Of a DNA stretch of 64,000 nucleotides, positions 1 to 7,536 are shown piece after piece. Origin of the DNA: DASXRA01 sp036506155 (GTDB lineage: Bacteria > Actinomycetota > Actinomycetes > Mycobacteriales > Jatrophihabitantaceae). The DNA is taken from the NCBI GenBank assembly GCA_036506155.1, contig DASXSF010000004.1, positions 34,106 to 98,105 of the forward strand, given 5' to 3'. Position 1 is the stretch's first letter, and every line of letters begins with the position of its first letter. A program made the position numbers and the translations under genes. The notes below the pieces were generated by a model. That model was not told where the DNA came from, ran no database searches, and worked only from the letters and a program-made list of their open reading frames with translations.

Positions 1-333
1 GGCGAGCGGCTGTCCCAGAAGGCGGGCACGCTCTCCGGCGGCGAGCAGCAGATGCTCGCGGTGGGGCGCGCCCTGCTCGGCAGCCCGAAGCTGCTGCTAC
101 TCGACGAACCGTCGATGGGGCTCGCGCCGCTCCTTGTCGAGCTGATCTTCCACACGATCCAGCAGATCCGCGACCAGGGCGTCACCGTGCTGCTCGTCGA
201 GCAGAACGCCCTCGCCGCCCTGGAAATCGCCGACTACGCCTACGTTCTCGAGTCCGGCAACCTGACCCTGCAAGGGCCGGCGGAACAGCTGCTCCAGGAC
301 GACAGCGTCACCCGCGCATACTTGGGTGGCTAG
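1..333 (+). CDS. livF: Branched-chain amino-acid ABC transporter ATP-binding protein, C-terminal part (LivF-like)
   Basis: Only the last 110 residues are in the window; the reading frame is open from base 1, so the start lies upstream. The fragment begins just before the ABC signature LSGGEQQM, followed by Walker B (LLLLDEPSMGLAP) and the H-loop region with LLVEQN. The LSGGEQQM plus DEPSMGLAP pairing and the short tail ending in a YLGG-type terminus are typical of LivF, the second ATPase of the high-affinity branched-chain amino-acid importer. It would energise uptake through LivH/LivM permeases, presumably encoded just upstream. A urea or amide importer ATPase (UrtE-like) is the main alternative. 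The family call is secure and the substrate is inferred. Confidence 0.85.
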   Translation, partial: GERLSQKAGTLSGGEQQMLAVGRALLGSPKLLLLDEPSMGLAPLLVELIFHTIQQIRDQGVTVLLVEQNALAALEIADYAYVLESGNLTLQGPAEQLLQDDSVTRAYLGG

Positions 334-357
334 CTATAGCTAGGGCAGACTCATCCC

Positions 358-1470
358 GTGCCGGAAACCGTGGAGATCGGCCTGGGGCGTAGCGCCCGGC
401 GGGGCTACCACCTGGACGAGATCGCCCTGGTAGCGACGCGGCGCACCCGGGGCTCGGCAATGGTGTCGACGTCCTGGCAGATCGATGCGCACACGTTCGA
501 GCTGCCGCTGGTCGCTGCCCCGTCCGACACGGTGGTGTCGCCCGAGACTGCCGCGGAGGTCGAACGGCTCGGCGGGCTGGCCGTGCTAGACGGCGAGGGG
601 CTGTGGACGCGGCATGCCGACGCCGAGGCGCAGCTCGCGGCGCTGTGCAGCGACCAGGCCAGCCTGCAGGCGGTCTACGCCAAGCCGGTGTCGCCGGACC
701 TGTTGCGGCTGCGCATCGCCGAACTACGCGACGCCGGCGTTCGTGTGGCGGTGCGCCTCTCGCCGCAGCACACCGCTGAACTGGCCCCGCACGTGCTCGC
801 GGCGGGTGTCGACCTCCTGGTCGTCCAGGGCACGGTGATCTCCGCCGAGCACGTGGCGTCGCCCGGCGTGCCTGGGCTGAACCTCAAGACGTTCACAGCT
901 GAGCTGGATATTCCGGTCATCGTCGGCGGCTGTGGCAATTATCAGACCGCGATGCACCTCATGCGCACGGGAGCGGCCGGCGTTATCGTCGGCTACGGCG
1001 CACACCTCGGCTCCACTACACATGCCGCGCTAGGCATAGACGTGCCGATGGCAACGGCGATCGTCGACGCCGCCGCTGCGCGCCGCGACTACCTGGACGA
1101 GACGGGAGGCCGTTACGTCCACCTGATCGGGTACGGCGATCTCGACACGGGCGGCGACATCGCCAAGGCACTGGCCTGCGGGGCCGACGCGGTCATGCTG
1201 GGCGCGGCGCTGGCCGGTGCGGCCGAGGCGCCGGGAGCGGGACGCTACTGGGATCCGACCGCGGCGCACCCCCGGGTACCGCGCTCGGCGGTCGTCGAGC
1301 CGGACGGCACGGAGCGGCCGTCGCTCGCTGAGCTGCTGCTCGGCCCGACCAGCGACCCGAGCGGCGAGCGCAATCTGTTCGGCGCGGTCCGGCGGGTGAT
1401 CGGCAAGTGCGGATACTCGTCAGTCAAGGAATTCCAGAAGGCGGAGCTCATCCTGACCACGCCGCGCTGA
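358..1470 (+). CDS. guaB3: GuaB3 family IMP dehydrogenase-related protein
   Basis: This 370-residue protein is a TIM-barrel member of the IMPDH/GMP reductase family, without CBS domains. The N-terminus (VEIGLGRSARRGYHLDEIAL) and C-terminus (GYSSVKEFQKAEL) match actinobacterial GuaB3. The loop that carries the catalytic cysteine in true IMP dehydrogenases (GxGSxCTT) reads VGYGAHLGSTT at residues 211-221 and has no cysteine nearby, so classical IMPDH chemistry is doubtful. GuaB3 proteins of other phyla have been reported to act as GMP reductases. Start GTG 358 has no Shine-Dalgarno site; CAGACT at 346-351 lies 6 nt before it, as in other leaderless genes here. guaA follows 2 kb downstream on the same strand. 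Confidence 0.88.
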   Translation: MPETVEIGLGRSARRGYHLDEIALVATRRTRGSAMVSTSWQIDAHTFELPLVAAPSDTVVSPETAAEVERLGGLAVLDGEGLWTRHADAEAQLAALCSDQASLQAVYAKPVSPDLLRLRIAELRDAGVRVAVRLSPQHTAELAPHVLAAGVDLLVVQGTVISAEHVASPGVPGLNLKTFTAELDIPVIVGGCGNYQTAMHLMRTGAAGVIVGYGAHLGSTTHAALGIDVPMATAIVDAAAARRDYLDETGGRYVHLIGYGDLDTGGDIAKALACGADAVMLGAALAGAAEAPGAGRYWDPTAAHPRVPRSAVVEPDGTERPSLAELLLGPTSDPSGERNLFGAVRRVIGKCGYSSVKEFQKAELILTTPR

Positions 1471-1472
1471 GC

Positions 1473-2453
1473 TCAGATCCAATCCTTCCGGCGGAACAGC
1501 ATGTACAGCGAGCCCGCGATCGCTATCATGATCAAGACACTGACCCAGAAACCCCAGTGTGTACCGAAGCCCGGGTATAGCACGTTCTGCCCGTAGAAGC
1601 CGGTGACCGCGGTCGGAACCGCGATGATCGCCGCCCAGGCCGTCAGCTTCTTCATGATCGTGTTGAGCCGCGAGTCGGCGAGCGACAGATTCGTCTCGAA
1701 GATCGAGGTGATCATGTCCCGCAGCGACTCCGTCCACTCACTGGCGCGCAGCACGTGGTCATACAGGTCGTCGTAGTACGGCTCGAGCTCGGGATGTGTG
1801 TCGTCGGCACGGCGCATCACCGCGTTGACGACGTCTCGCATCGGCAGGATCACGCGGCGCGCCTCGACAAGCGCCTTGCGCAGCGCAAACGATCGCAGCT
1901 GCACCTCTCGCACGGTCTGCCGCGTCTCGTCGAACAGGATGTCCTCGATCCCTTCCATCTCGTCATCAAGGGCCTCGATCGCGGCGAAGTGCCCGTCAAC
2001 GAGGACGTCGAGCAGCCCGTACACCAGAGCCTTCGGCCCGAATTTGATCAGATCGGCGTTCTCGTCCCACGCGGCGACCACGCGGTCCATGTCGACGTCC
2101 TCGCTCTGCCGCACTGTGACGAGTGCGTTCCTGAGGACGAATGCCGACACCTGGTTCGCCCGCAGCTTCGCTGTGTCACGGTCGAAAGAAACGTCATACG
2201 CCGCAAGGAACATGTGCGTCGCATAACGACTCGCCTTGGGCCGCTCACGCTTCTCGACGGCGTCCTCGACGGCGTGCGGATCGAGACTGAGCTCGCCGGC
2301 CAGCGCGTTCAGCCTGGACGCATCCGGAGCACAGACATCGACCCACACAAGGCAATCGGGTTCTTCGAGATAGTCGGAGATCTGCTCGAACGGGAAGTCG
2401 TCAGTCTCGACGACGCCGCCCCGCCAGACTCGCATGCGCACGTCGTGATCCAT
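1473..2453 (-). CDS. corA: CorA family magnesium/cobalt transporter
   Basis: A 326-residue CorA-type divalent cation channel. The long acidic N-terminal cytoplasmic domain is followed by two C-terminal transmembrane helices (about residues 268-287 and 300-320) and a basic tail (RRKDWI). The signature between the helices, normally YGMN, reads YGQN at residues 287-290, followed by a PGFG turn. The methionine of the selectivity loop is therefore replaced by glutamine, a variant I recall from other actinobacterial CorA proteins. I chose ATG 2453 because the protein then begins in the conserved family N-terminus; CAAGAT on the minus strand at 2460-2465 lies 6 nt upstream. The frame stays open much further upstream, but that part overlaps the divergent SDR gene. 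Confidence 0.85.
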   Translation of the reverse strand: MDHDVRMRVWRGGVVETDDFPFEQISDYLEEPDCLVWVDVCAPDASRLNALAGELSLDPHAVEDAVEKRERPKASRYATHMFLAAYDVSFDRDTAKLRANQVSAFVLRNALVTVRQSEDVDMDRVVAAWDENADLIKFGPKALVYGLLDVLVDGHFAAIEALDDEMEGIEDILFDETRQTVREVQLRSFALRKALVEARRVILPMRDVVNAVMRRADDTHPELEPYYDDLYDHVLRASEWTESLRDMITSIFETNLSLADSRLNTIMKKLTAWAAIIAVPTAVTGFYGQNVLYPGFGTHWGFWVSVLIMIAIAGSLYMLFRRKDWI

Positions 2454-2523
2454 CGGTCCATCTTGCCCGCATCTAGCCATGCCGCGCGCGCGAGAGACGA
2501 CACGCATCTCACGCAGCGCCGCG

Positions 2524-2529
2524 TAACTT
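2524..2529 (+). promoter_or_regulatory. Candidate -10 box for leaderless SDR gene
   Basis: TAACTT ends 6 nt before ATG 2536 and there is no Shine-Dalgarno sequence. This fits a -10 element whose transcript starts at or very near the start codon. Confidence 0.45.
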
Positions 2530-2535
2530 CGTTCC

Positions 2536-3459
2536 ATGACCCGATGGGACGCGACGCAGCTGCCTGTCCTCTCGGGACGTACAGCGATAATCACGGGTGC
2601 GAACTCCGGGATCGGCTGGCAGGTCGCCAGGCAGCTCGCCCGCCACGGTGCTCGGGTCGTGCTCGCCTGCCGGGACGTCGGCCGAGCCAAACAGGCCGCA
2701 GCGCGCATCCAGGGCAGCGGACCGCCGGTCGACGTCGAGGTCGCCGAGCTGGACCTCGCCGACATGCGGTCGGTGCGCACGTTCGGCGAAGGCTGGCAGG
2801 AACCGCTGCACCTGCTGGTGAACAACGCCGGCGTGATGGCGCCGCCGCGCCGGGCATCCACCCGTGACGGGTTCGAGCTTCAGTTCGGCACCAACCACCT
2901 CGGCCATTTCGTGCTGACCGGCCTGTTGCTTCCGTGGCTGCTGGCCGAGGCCGACGCGCGCGTGGTCACCGTGTCGTCGCTGGCCCACTTCCGGGGAAAC
3001 ACCGACGTGCTGCGCGCCAACGACACGGGCTCGTACCGTCCGCAGCGCGCGTACTCGAACTCCAAGCTCGCCAACCTGCTCTTCGCCCTGGAATTGCAGC
3101 GCCGTGCGGCAGCGTATGGAGTGCCGTTGACCTCGACGGCAGCGCATCCCGGGATGTGCGCAACCGGGCTGTTTGCGGACCCTGAGGGCATCGGTGCGAT
3201 CCGTGTCGTGCGCACGTTCGGCCCGGCGTTCGTGAGGGTGTTCTTCCACTCCGCGGCGGCCGGTGCACTGGCCGTGCTCTATGCCGCCTCGGTCGCTCCG
3301 CCCGGCTCGTACACCGGGCCGCAGTACTTGCACGAGACACGCGGGCCGAGCGGCCCGGCGCGGCTGTCCCGGCTCGCCCGCGACGAGTCGCTCGCCCGGC
3401 GGCTGTGGAGCGTGAGCGAGGACCTGACGGGCTTCCGCTACCCCTGGCCGTCCCGGTGA
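2536..3459 (+). CDS. Short-chain dehydrogenase/reductase (retinol dehydrogenase-like)
   Basis: A 307-residue classical SDR with a Rossmann fold. Visible motifs are the cofactor glycine-rich turn TGANSGIG (residues 20-27), NNAG (96-99), the catalytic serine region TVSS (145-148) and the YxxxK pair Y173/K177 in YSNSK. The basic residues after the second beta strand (LACRDVGRAK) favour NADP(H). The closest family by eye is the retinol dehydrogenase/WWOX-like group, which is common in actinobacteria as uncharacterised oxidoreductases, so the substrate is unknown. It is divergent from corA and ends 28 nt before guaA. The start lacks a Shine-Dalgarno site and follows a TAACTT box. Confidence 0.85.
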   Translation: MTRWDATQLPVLSGRTAIITGANSGIGWQVARQLARHGARVVLACRDVGRAKQAAARIQGSGPPVDVEVAELDLADMRSVRTFGEGWQEPLHLLVNNAGVMAPPRRASTRDGFELQFGTNHLGHFVLTGLLLPWLLAEADARVVTVSSLAHFRGNTDVLRANDTGSYRPQRAYSNSKLANLLFALELQRRAAAYGVPLTSTAAHPGMCATGLFADPEGIGAIRVVRTFGPAFVRVFFHSAAAGALAVLYAASVAPPGSYTGPQYLHETRGPSGPARLSRLARDESLARRLWSVSEDLTGFRYPWPSR

Positions 3460-3475
3460 CGGCCTCCGCGCTCCG

Positions 3476-3481
3476 TAGGAT
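3476..3481 (+). promoter_or_regulatory. Candidate -10 box for leaderless guaA
   Basis: TAGGAT ends 6 nt before ATG 3488, with no ribosome-binding site in between. The position matches a -10 element for a leaderless transcript. Confidence 0.5.
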
Positions 3482-3487
3482 TCGAGC

Positions 3488-5041
3488 ATGCAGCCCGATC
3501 TCGTCCTCGTTGTCGACTACGGCGCGCAGTACGCCCAGCTGATCGCCCGTCGGGTGCGCGAGGCGCACGTCTACTCCGAGATCGTGCCGCACACCACGCA
3601 TGTCGCTGAGTTGCTCGCTCGCAGGCCGGCCGCGATCGTGCTTTCCGGCGGCCCGGAAAGCGTGTACGAGCCCGGCGCACCGCAGGCGGATCCCGCGCTG
3701 TTCCGGGCCGGCGTCCCGGTGTTCGGAATCTGCTACGGGTTCCAGGCCATGGCGCAGGCGCTCGGCGGCGAGGTGGCCAAGACCGGGGGCAGCGAATTCG
3801 GCCGCACGACGCTGACCGTTACCGAACCCGGGACGCTGTTGCGCGGGCTGCCCCAGACTCAGCAGGTCTGGATGAGCCACGGCAACGAGGTCGTCCGCGC
3901 GCCCGACGGATTCACCGTGACTGCGTCGTCGGCGGGCGCCCCGGTTGCCGCATTCGAGGATGTAACGCGGCGCCTCGCCGGCGTGCAGTTCCACCCCGAG
4001 GTGGTGCACACCGAGCACGGGCAGGCGGTCCTGCGGCACTTCCTGTACGACATCGCCAAGCTCCGTCCACAGTGGACAGAGGCGAACATCATCGACGAGC
4101 AGGTCGCCGCCATTCGTACGCAGGTCGGCGGCAAGCGCGCGATCTGCGGGCTGTCCGGGGGCGTCGACTCGGCCGTCGCGGCTGCGCTCGTGCAGCGGGC
4201 CATCGGCGACCAGCTCACCTGCGTCTTCGTCGACCACGGCCTGTTGCGCGCCGGCGAGGCAGAGCAGGTCGAGCGCGCCTTCGTCGCCGCTACTGGCGTA
4301 CGGCTCAAGGTCGTGGACGCCGCCGGGCAATTCCTCGATGCTTTGGCCGGCGTTATCGACCCGGAGGAGAAGCGCAAGATCATCGGACGGGAGTTCATCC
4401 GGGCGTTCGAGCAGGCGGCCCGTGAGGTGGTCGTCGACGCCGGCGGATCCGTCGAGTTCCTGGTGCAGGGGACGCTCTACCCGGACGTCGTCGAGTCCGG
4501 CGGCGGCACCGGCGCAGCGAACATCAAGAGCCACCACAACGTGGGCGGGCTTCCGCCAGACCTGCAGTTCGGGCTGATCGAACCCCTGCGCGCGCTGTTC
4601 AAGGACGAGGTGCGGCGGGTCGGGGAGCAACTCGGGCTGCCCGCCGAGATCGTGTGGCGGCAGCCGTTCCCCGGGCCGGGCCTCGGCATCCGCGTCGTCG
4701 GCGAGGTGACCGCTCATCGCCTTTCCGTGCTGCGCCGTGCCGACGCCATCGCGCGAGCCGAGCTGACGGCCGCCGGCCTCGACCGCGACATCTGGCAGTG
4801 CCCGATGGTGCTGCTCGCGGACGTCCGCTCAGTCGGCGTCCAGGGCGACGGGCGCACCTACGGCCATCCCGTGGTGCTGCGGCCGGTGTCATCCGAGGAC
4901 GCCATGACGGCCGACTGGACCCGCGTGCCCTACGACGTGCTGGAACGGATCTCCACCCGGATCACCAACGAGGTGCGCGAAATCAACCGCGTCGTGCTCG
5001 ACGTGACGTCCAAACCGCCGGCCACGATCGAGTGGGAGTAG
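3488..5041 (+). CDS. guaA: GMP synthase (glutamine-hydrolysing)
   Basis: A full-length 517-residue GuaA that converts XMP, ATP and glutamine to GMP in the cytoplasm. The N-terminal class I glutamine amidotransferase domain has the nucleophile C82 in GICYGF and the H169/E171 pair in QFHPE. The ATP pyrophosphatase P-loop SGGVDS is at residues 223-228, followed by the dimerisation domain with IKSHHNVGG and the canonical C-terminal KPPATIEWE. ATG 3488 gives the standard N-terminus. It lies on the same strand as guaB3, two genes upstream. A perfect palindrome (family A copy 1) begins 19 nt after the stop codon. Confidence 0.98.
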   Translation: MQPDLVLVVDYGAQYAQLIARRVREAHVYSEIVPHTTHVAELLARRPAAIVLSGGPESVYEPGAPQADPALFRAGVPVFGICYGFQAMAQALGGEVAKTGGSEFGRTTLTVTEPGTLLRGLPQTQQVWMSHGNEVVRAPDGFTVTASSAGAPVAAFEDVTRRLAGVQFHPEVVHTEHGQAVLRHFLYDIAKLRPQWTEANIIDEQVAAIRTQVGGKRAICGLSGGVDSAVAAALVQRAIGDQLTCVFVDHGLLRAGEAEQVERAFVAATGVRLKVVDAAGQFLDALAGVIDPEEKRKIIGREFIRAFEQAAREVVVDAGGSVEFLVQGTLYPDVVESGGGTGAANIKSHHNVGGLPPDLQFGLIEPLRALFKDEVRRVGEQLGLPAEIVWRQPFPGPGLGIRVVGEVTAHRLSVLRRADAIARAELTAAGLDRDIWQCPMVLLADVRSVGVQGDGRTYGHPVVLRPVSSEDAMTADWTRVPYDVLERISTRITNEVREINRVVLDVTSKPPATIEWE

Positions 5042-5059
5042 CCGCACTCCGCAGCCGCG

Positions 5060-5104
5060 TGATCTTGGACTTCTGGTCGAATAGCGACCAGAAGTCCAAG
5101 ATCA
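5060..5104 (+). repeat. Family A palindromic element, copy 1 (perfect)
   Basis: Two perfectly complementary 20-bp arms (5060-5079 and 5085-5104) flank the 5-nt loop AATAG. The left arm reads TGATCTTGGACTTCTGG then TCG. It starts 19 nt after the guaA stop and points the same way as guaA, taking the AATAG strand as forward. There is no T-run after it, so it is not a standard intrinsic terminator. It belongs to a family of five dispersed copies in this window. Confidence 0.9.
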
Positions 5105-5142
5105 TCGCGGGTTGGCAAGCGGCGGCGCGCGTCGCGTGGCGC

Positions 5143-5148
5143 TAGCGT
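5143..5148 (+). promoter_or_regulatory. Candidate -10 box for leaderless zinc-finger gene
   Basis: TAGCGT ends 6 nt before ATG 5155. The same hexamer occurs 7 nt before the starts of add and glpD. No Shine-Dalgarno site is present. Confidence 0.5.
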
Positions 5149-5154
5149 GGGTGT

Positions 5155-5466
5155 ATGACCTCGTGGATTGCCGCGGCCGACCCGCGCGGCGCGCCGACCG
5201 ACATCGAGTGTTCGCACCTGTCCGCCATCGCAGACGTGCAGCCGTCCACGACCGAGGGATGTGAGGACTGCCTGCGTGAGGGCACCGGCTGGGTGCACCT
5301 GCGTGAGTGCCTCGAGTGCGGGCACGTCGGCTGCTGCGACAACTCGCCGCGCCGGCACGCCACCGCGCATTGGCACGCGAGCCGGCATCCGATCATGCGC
5401 TCGTTCGAGCCCGGTGAGCAGTGGGGTTGGTGTTACCCGGACGAGGTGTTCCTGGTCCACAGCTGA
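5155..5466 (+). CDS. UBP-type zinc-finger protein
   Basis: A 103-residue protein made almost entirely of one ZnF-UBP domain. The likely zinc ligands are C19, H21, C36, C39, C52, C55, C60 and the histidines at 68-78 (RRHATAHWHASRH), in the order and spacing of that family. In eukaryotes the fold binds the ubiquitin C-terminus; small bacterial stand-alone versions have no established role. The C-terminal MRSFEPGEQWGWCYPDE is typical of the bacterial group. The gene stands alone between family A copy 1 and a lipoprotein gene and appears to be leaderless. Confidence 0.85.
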   Translation: MTSWIAAADPRGAPTDIECSHLSAIADVQPSTTEGCEDCLREGTGWVHLRECLECGHVGCCDNSPRRHATAHWHASRHPIMRSFEPGEQWGWCYPDEVFLVHS

Positions 5467-5533
5467 CGTTCACTCCCCTTGCAGTTGGCCATCCGCGCGA
5501 TAACGAGGTCCACTGGTAACAGGGGAGGTGAAG

Positions 5534-6205
5534 GTGGTGCGTGGTCGGCAGCTCATCGGGGCCTTCTGCCTGGTGATGCTCGCCGGAGGGTGCGCCTCCT
5601 CGCCGCACCGCAGCGCATCGTCACCGACAACGGGCGCACCGACGACGCCGCCGCGGGCCGTTGCGATGCCGGCGGCCTGCCACTCCTGGAATTGCCACGC
5701 CCGGCAGACGCGGCAACTGGGCAACGGCGATGCGGTGACGCTGTGGGTGAGCGCCAGCCAGCAGAACTTCCGCAGCCGGCCGGTGCTGTCACTCACGGAT
5801 AACGGCGTGGCGGTGCAGTGGTGGGTGCTGCCCAAGGGCGACGGCTGGAACGGCTCGCTGACCTGCCTCACCACCACCCAGGAGTCCAACTGCGTCGTCC
5901 TCGACAGCTTCGGCATGCACGCGAGCGTCGCCGAGATGGTGCTGCTGCGCGACGGACGCCTCGTGCACACTGCTGAGGCGGTGTCCGACGCGCCGGGCAT
6001 GACCGCCGTCGATCTTGACCGCGACGGCTACCTCGACGTGATCGGCACCGTGAACGACTACACCCCGAACTTCGCGCAAGGGCACAACTACTGGCAGACG
6101 CTGCAGTACTCGGCGGGGCGGTTCAAGGTCACCGGATGCGCCCTGCAGCAGGGTCGGCCGGCACCGACGCAACTGCTCAACGGGACGTGTCCTCCCGCGC
6201 CTTGA
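5534..6205 (+). CDS. Putative secreted lipoprotein of unknown function
   Basis: About 223 residues. The N-terminus has a short basic segment (VRGRQ), a hydrophobic stretch and a lipobox ending in LAGGC, so the mature protein should be lipid-anchored on the cell surface. A Ser/Thr/Pro-rich linker follows. The C-terminal half contains DLDRDGYLDVIG, a DxDxDGxxD loop of the kind that binds calcium in FG-GAP/VCBS or dockerin-like repeats, but I see only one copy. I place the start at GTG 5534, which has AGGGGAGG (5521-5528) 5 nt upstream; GTG 5528 overlaps that site and GTG 5537 is equally possible. I do not recognise a named family. Confidence 0.7.
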   Translation: MVRGRQLIGAFCLVMLAGGCASSPHRSASSPTTGAPTTPPRAVAMPAACHSWNCHARQTRQLGNGDAVTLWVSASQQNFRSRPVLSLTDNGVAVQWWVLPKGDGWNGSLTCLTTTQESNCVVLDSFGMHASVAEMVLLRDGRLVHTAEAVSDAPGMTAVDLDRDGYLDVIGTVNDYTPNFAQGHNYWQTLQYSAGRFKVTGCALQQGRPAPTQLLNGTCPPAP

Positions 6206-6218
6206 GCACGCCGGCATG

Positions 6219-7385
6219 TCACGGTGAGTGGTCGATCTCCAGCTGGCCGGCGGTGATCTGAACGTCGACCGTCAACGCGTCGGCGGACGCCGTGGTAATC
6301 GGGTCGCTGCTGATGTTCATGCCGTCCGAGTCGTCGCGACCGTCGATCTGCACGCTGCCCAGGTGAATGTTCGCGTGGACGTTGGCCGGCACGGATGGGG
6401 GGAGGATCAGCCGCACCTGGCCGCCGGCCAGCCGGACGTGCACCGTTCGGGAGGCGTCGACCACGGGTAGGGCGGTCAGATCGAGGGTCGTCCGGCCGAA
6501 CGCATGGTTGTACGTGTCCTGCAGCTGGGCTGCGGTGCGCGGCGTGTAGTAGTTGTCCCCGGAGCCGTCGTGGAGGCGCGCGCGGCTGCCTGCGAAAATG
6601 AACAGGCCGATGCTCACCGGCACGAGCAGCAGCGACAGCCACCAGATCGGCCGGCCCAGCATTGCGCCGACGACGAGGCCGGACACGACGACGAGCAACA
6701 CTGCCCAGAAGTAGACCGGGATCGGAATACCGGTCGTGGCGTCGATGATGCCAAGGACCGTCAGCACAACGACAATCGCCCCAAGCGTCGCCCAGCGCAC
6801 CGGCGCCGACCGGCGGCGCCGCTCGCGTGCCGCCGCACGGGCCTCGGCGACCCACGCGGCTGTCGCATCGGGCTGCGCTGTCACACCAGGCTGTCCGGCC
6901 GTAGCTGGGGGCGGCGGTCCCTGCGGCGGCCTGCGGGAGAGTGCGCCGGCGAGCACCAGCGCGGCGAAGAGCAGCGGCAGGAACATCCACGGCAGGAATC
7001 GCCACGGTGCCCACCAGCTGAACAGCAAGGCCCAGACGACTGTCGCCGCACTGACAATCAGCACCCACATCGGGGCGGTGCTACGGCGCCCGCTGCCCAT
7101 CAGCCGGTCGATCGGCGCGTGGGCGGCGCCCTGCTCCGGAATGGCGGCCCAGGCGATGACGTAAGCCAGGATGCCGGCACCACCGAAGAACGCCGTGGTA
7201 GCGAACAGCACCCGGAACAGCACCGGGTCGACACCGAAATACTCGCCCAGTCCGCCGGAGACGCCCGCCGCGACCCGATTGGTGACGCTGCGGCGCAGCA
7301 GCCGCGGCGTGGCCGGAGGCGGTGCCTCGGGTGGAGGCGGCGGTGCGGCCGGCGGAGGCGACGGGGGCGTCTCGAATGTCGTCAT
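6219..7385 (-). CDS. PspC domain membrane protein (LiaF-like)
   Basis: A 388-residue protein. A Pro-rich cytoplasmic N-terminus is followed by a PspC domain (RLLRRSVTNRVAAGVSGGLG onward, with VLAYVIAW-type helix), several transmembrane helices, and a C-terminal domain rich in beta strands (VHVRLAGGQVRLILPP) resembling the LiaF/DUF2154 stress-sensing domain. Start ATG 7385 has GGAGG 8 nt upstream. It is divergent from a PspC histidine kinase and LuxR-type regulator, an arrangement common in actinobacteria and comparable to LiaFSR. It is therefore probably a membrane regulator of that envelope-stress system; the role is inferred. Confidence 0.82.
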   Translation of the reverse strand: MTTFETPPSPPPAAPPPPPEAPPPATPRLLRRSVTNRVAAGVSGGLGEYFGVDPVLFRVLFATTAFFGGAGILAYVIAWAAIPEQGAAHAPIDRLMGSGRRSTAPMWVLIVSAATVVWALLFSWWAPWRFLPWMFLPLLFAALVLAGALSRRPPQGPPPPATAGQPGVTAQPDATAAWVAEARAAARERRRRSAPVRWATLGAIVVVLTVLGIIDATTGIPIPVYFWAVLLVVVSGLVVGAMLGRPIWWLSLLLVPVSIGLFIFAGSRARLHDGSGDNYYTPRTAAQLQDTYNHAFGRTTLDLTALPVVDASRTVHVRLAGGQVRLILPPSVPANVHANIHLGSVQIDGRDDSDGMNISSDPITTASADALTVDVQITAGQLEIDHSP

Positions 7386-7495
7386 GAGCCGGCCTCCGAG
7401 CGAGGACACGGCTGGGCCGGGACGAGGCGGCCGGCAGGAAGGCGGGTCATGCATCGAGGATGGGCCACTGCCGGACCGGCCGGCATCGGGCACGC

Positions 7496-7512
7496 CCCTG
7501 AACCGACCCTGA
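7496..7512. promoter_or_regulatory. Direct repeat, candidate response-regulator site
   Basis: CCCTGA occurs at 7496-7501 and again at 7507-7512, 11 bp apart start to start (one helical turn), in the region between the divergent PspC genes. NarL/LuxR-type regulators often bind such paired half-sites. The regulatory role is an inference. Confidence 0.3.
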
Positions 7513-7536
7513 GATTGGGGTTCCGGGCGGTGCCTG

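Noticed and set aside
2454..2861. N-terminal extension of corA
   Set aside because: The extension runs opposite the SDR gene and has no CorA-like sequence; the family N-terminus begins at 2453.
5060..5104. Family A as ordinary intrinsic terminators
   Set aside because: None of the five copies is followed by a T-run on the sense strand, so the standard mechanism is not supported; a U-tract-independent role remains open.
5473..5527. CTCCCCT (5473-5479) pairing with the lipoprotein ribosome-binding site AGGGGAG (5521-5527)
   Set aside because: Only 7 bp over a 41-nt gap, and the upstream arm may lie before the transcription start; too weak to call a regulatory hairpin.
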